Assembly (NCBI RefSeq): GCF_030323025.1
Contig: NZ_CP097329.1
Span: 2,590,001-2,654,000, forward strand
Source of the DNA: Pseudanabaena mucicola str. Chao 1806
GTDB lineage: Bacteria; Cyanobacteriota; Cyanobacteriia; Pseudanabaenales; Pseudanabaenaceae
Direction: 5' to 3'
Length of the DNA stretch: 64,000 nucleotides
Positions within the stretch are counted from its first letter, which is position 1. Each line of letters starts with the position of its first letter. The translations under genes and the position numbers were made by a program. This document shows positions 61,814-64,000 of this stretch, piece after piece. The notes under the pieces are model-generated. The model saw nothing but the letters and a program-made list of their open reading frames with translations. It did not search any database and was not told the origin of the DNA.

Positions 61814-63649
61814 ATGATAAACAACTGGCTGGACTCGATCTGGCTGATTCCTTGCTATTCCCTGATAGGAGCGATGCTATCGATCATCTGGTTCCCCGCG
61901 ATTACCCGCAAGACAGGACCAAGACCAGCAGGCTACGTCAATATCTTGATGACCTTCTTCTCCTTTCTTCATGCGATCGCTGCCTTGACCGTAGCTTGGG
62001 GAAAGCCAGCATACTCACTATCCTTTCCTTGGTTAGCAGTGGGCGGGCTAAACTTTACCATTGACCTCCAGATTTCTGATCTGAATATTGGCGCGATCGT
62101 GTTGGTTGCAGGCATTAATCTTCTCGCTCAGATTTATGCAGTGGGTTACATGGAAATGGATTGGGGCTGGGGCAGATTCTTTGCTTTACTCGCACTCTTT
62201 GAAGCAGGGATGTGTTCTTTAGTTCTTTGTAATTCCCTATTTTTCAGCTACGTCATTCTTGAAATCCTGACGCTAGGAACCTACTTGCTAGTTGGTATTT
62301 GGTATAACCAATCTCTCGTAGTAACTGGTGCAAGGGATGCCTTTTTAACTAAGCGCGTTGGCGATTTATTCCTTTTAATGGGTGTAGTCGGTTTATTCCC
62401 CCTCACAGGTACTTGGAACTTTACCGAGCTAGCAGAATGGGCAAAGACCACCGATATCAATCCGATGACCATTTCGCTTGTGACCCTTGCATTGATCGTT
62501 GGTCCTATGGGTAAATGTGCTCAATTCCCTTTACATCTCTGGCTAGACGAAGCGATGGAAGGACCTTTACCGAGTACCATCCTGCGTAATTCCGTAGTTG
62601 TAGCAACAGGTGCTTGGATCTTAGTTAAACTTCAGCCTCTCATTGCTATATCCCCTTTAACCCAGCAGGTAGTAATCGCCATTGGTGCAGCAACTGCTTT
62701 CGGTACAGTCTTAATCTCTATCGCTCAAATTGATATCAAGCGATCGCTATCCTATTTGACCAGTGCCTTTATGGGACTGATCTTTATTGCCGTTGGTGTC
62801 AATGACATTCACAGTGCCTATACACTGATCTTGTCTCATGCCTTAGCGATCGCACTACTATTTATGGCGATCGGCAGCATTATCTCCAACGTAATTACCC
62901 AAGATTTGACTTTAAACGGTGGACTATGGAATCGTCGTCCCGTCTCTGGTCTGTGTTTCTTAGTCGGAACTCTTGGCTTGATTGCCTTCCCTCCCTTTGG
63001 TGGTTTCTGGGCAATGCTGGATTTAATTTCCGAACTTTGGCACAAGAACATCGCCCTCGCCGAACTCTTACTATTGATTAATGGACTAATTGCTTTCAGC
63101 TTAATGCGTGTATTCGGACTGATTTGGGGTGGTAAACCTAAGCAAATGACCGAAAGATCCGTAGAACCTCTATGGCTCATGGTTCTACCAATGACCTTTC
63201 TCGCAGGGATTGTTTTACACACACCACAAATGCTGACAGATTGGGGCATTATTCCTGACTTGGCAATCATCTTGAAACCTGAATCTTTGCTACTCCTAGG
63301 CTCAAGCAGCATGGGACTAGCAGCAGGTGCATATCTCTATCTCAATGAGAAAGTCAGCAAGCCAATTCAACTACCTTGGCAAGATCTCCAACAGTTCTTT
63401 GCCTACGACTTTTACACATCCAAACTCTATAAAGTCACAATTGTGGGATTGGTAGATAGCGTCTCCCATGCGATGTCCTGGTTCGATCGCTTTTTCGTTG
63501 ATGGAGTTGGCAACCTCTTTGGTCTTGCTACTCTATTCAGTGGTCAAAACCTACGCTACAGCACCTTTGGACAGTTACAACTCTATACGCTAACGATCAT
63601 GGTTGGTATTGGCGTTCTTCTGTTGTTGCTATTCAATCAGACTCTTTAA
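61814..63649 (+). CDS. ndhF: NDH-1 subunit NdhF of the CO2-uptake type (F3/F4)
   Basis: The 611-residue polytopic antiporter-like subunit belongs to the NDH-1MS/MS' complexes that hydrate CO2. It starts IWLIPCYSLIGAMLS and RKTGPRPAGYVNILMTF; the short C-terminus is shared by NdhF3 and NdhF4, and NdhF1 is about 60 residues longer. Core blocks are GPMGKCAQFPLHLWLDEAMEGP and SAFMGLIFIAVG. The next gene is ndhD, the order seen in both ndhF3-ndhD3-cupA and ndhF4-ndhD4 operons. The downstream cup gene lies outside the window, so the subtype is open. Confidence 0.92.
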   Translation: MINNWLDSIWLIPCYSLIGAMLSIIWFPAITRKTGPRPAGYVNILMTFFSFLHAIAALTVAWGKPAYSLSFPWLAVGGLNFTIDLQISDLNIGAIVLVAGINLLAQIYAVGYMEMDWGWGRFFALLALFEAGMCSLVLCNSLFFSYVILEILTLGTYLLVGIWYNQSLVVTGARDAFLTKRVGDLFLLMGVVGLFPLTGTWNFTELAEWAKTTDINPMTISLVTLALIVGPMGKCAQFPLHLWLDEAMEGPLPSTILRNSVVVATGAWILVKLQPLIAISPLTQQVVIAIGAATAFGTVLISIAQIDIKRSLSYLTSAFMGLIFIAVGVNDIHSAYTLILSHALAIALLFMAIGSIISNVITQDLTLNGGLWNRRPVSGLCFLVGTLGLIAFPPFGGFWAMLDLISELWHKNIALAELLLLINGLIAFSLMRVFGLIWGGKPKQMTERSVEPLWLMVLPMTFLAGIVLHTPQMLTDWGIIPDLAIILKPESLLLLGSSSMGLAAGAYLYLNEKVSKPIQLPWQDLQQFFAYDFYTSKLYKVTIVGLVDSVSHAMSWFDRFFVDGVGNLFGLATLFSGQNLRYSTFGQLQLYTLTIMVGIGVLLLLLFNQTL

Positions 63650-63678
63650 ATCTGGATCTTTCAATTGGATATAAAACT

Positions 63679-64000
63679 ATGCTTAGTGCGTTAATTTGGC
63701 TACCAGTAATCGGAGCTTTAGCGATCACCTTACTACCCCAAAGTCAATCAAAAAAAGGCGCAATTATCGTTGCAAGTGCCATCCTTATCCTCGATGTGTT
63801 ACTTCTCAAGCAATTTGATACTAATCTTGCGGCTTTCCAGCTATCCGAGAACCTACCTTGGCTCGAAAACATTGGCTTAAACTATAGCCTTGGAGTCGAT
63901 GGACTGTCTCTGCCTCTAGTTGCTCTCAATGGATTACTTACTTGGTTGATTATTTGTTTTTGCGAAAACCAAATCAAGGAGCGCTTCAAGCTTTTCCAAG
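63679..64000 (+). CDS. ndhD: NDH-1 subunit NdhD, 5' part (runs off the window edge)
   Basis: About 107 residues are visible: LSALIWLPVIGALAITLLPQ is the first membrane helix, and GLNYSLGVDGLSLPLVALNGLLTWLI is the NdhD signature, where the loop GVDGLS marks the start of the antiporter core. It starts 29 bp after ndhF on the same strand, so the two genes form an operon. Whether it is D3 or D4 cannot be settled from this fragment. Confidence 0.92.
   Translation, partial: MLSALIWLPVIGALAITLLPQSQSKKGAIIVASAILILDVLLLKQFDTNLAAFQLSENLPWLENIGLNYSLGVDGLSLPLVALNGLLTWLIICFCENQIKERFKLFQ

Overview
The window is a piece of a cyanobacterial chromosome. The evidence is the dense HIP1 octamer GCGATCGC and a set of genes restricted to, or typical of, cyanobacteria and plastids: ycf23, ycf46 and ycf35 homologues, ndhS, an ndhF-ndhD pair of the CO2-uptake type, the ferredoxin-thioredoxin reductase variable chain, a cyanobacterial pilB-pilT-pilC cluster and a DUF1574 protein. 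The density of hairpin repeats and decayed insertion sequences suggests a filamentous, Pseudanabaena-like genome; that genus-level guess is inference only.

Layout. 1-2770 is an accessory edge: a gene remnant, a VapBC-like toxin-antitoxin pair, a shrunken IS630-type element and a Ser/Thr kinase gene that is frameshifted near its start and ends inside the IS. 2905-8513 holds miaA facing the type IV pilus motor genes pilC, pilT and pilB. 9105-11147 encodes a DUF1574 protein. 11287-13707 is a nested transposon scar: an internally deleted IS4-type transposase split by a complete 1300-bp IS4-family element with a 9-bp target duplication, next to HicB-like remnants. 13934-24825 is mostly metabolic (leuD, ferredoxin, aspC, aldehyde dehydrogenase, dehydrogenase, ycf23 homologue) with a few envelope or unknown proteins. 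25266-36781 holds gap1, cysH, a glycosyltransferase, a secreted thioredoxin-like protein, topA, an aminotransferase and an iscA-type gene. 36984-46101 has secreted unknowns, an ABC-transporter binding protein, an RHH regulator with the ycf46-type ATPase, the ycf35 homologue, a degenerate site-2 protease and ftrV. 46294-57303 holds ribosome and RNA maturation genes (rsfS, rimI, rsmA, rnz, dusB), a DUF815 ATPase, a collagen-like secreted protein, ndhS and sufE. The last part has a class I phosphoribulokinase, hisG, tsf, a SUI1 factor and the start of an ndhF-ndhD operon.

Most genes sit singly or in pairs, often convergent, and are separated by strong hairpins. Clear functional groupings are pilB-pilT-pilC, rnz with an OmpA-domain gene, the RHH gene with ycf46, the DUF815 gene with its small partner (4-bp overlap), a tandem pair of secreted paralogues (4-bp overlap) and ndhF-ndhD.

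The intergenic space is unusually repeat-rich. At least six families of palindromic elements of about 75-155 bp recur here; some are fused to each other, and one pair differs by reversal of a hairpin loop. One 100-bp element has perfect 16-bp terminal repeats and a 7-bp target duplication. The most notable single gene is the cysteine-free class I (proteobacterial-type) phosphoribulokinase at 57488-58390. No rRNA, tRNA or CRISPR array was seen.
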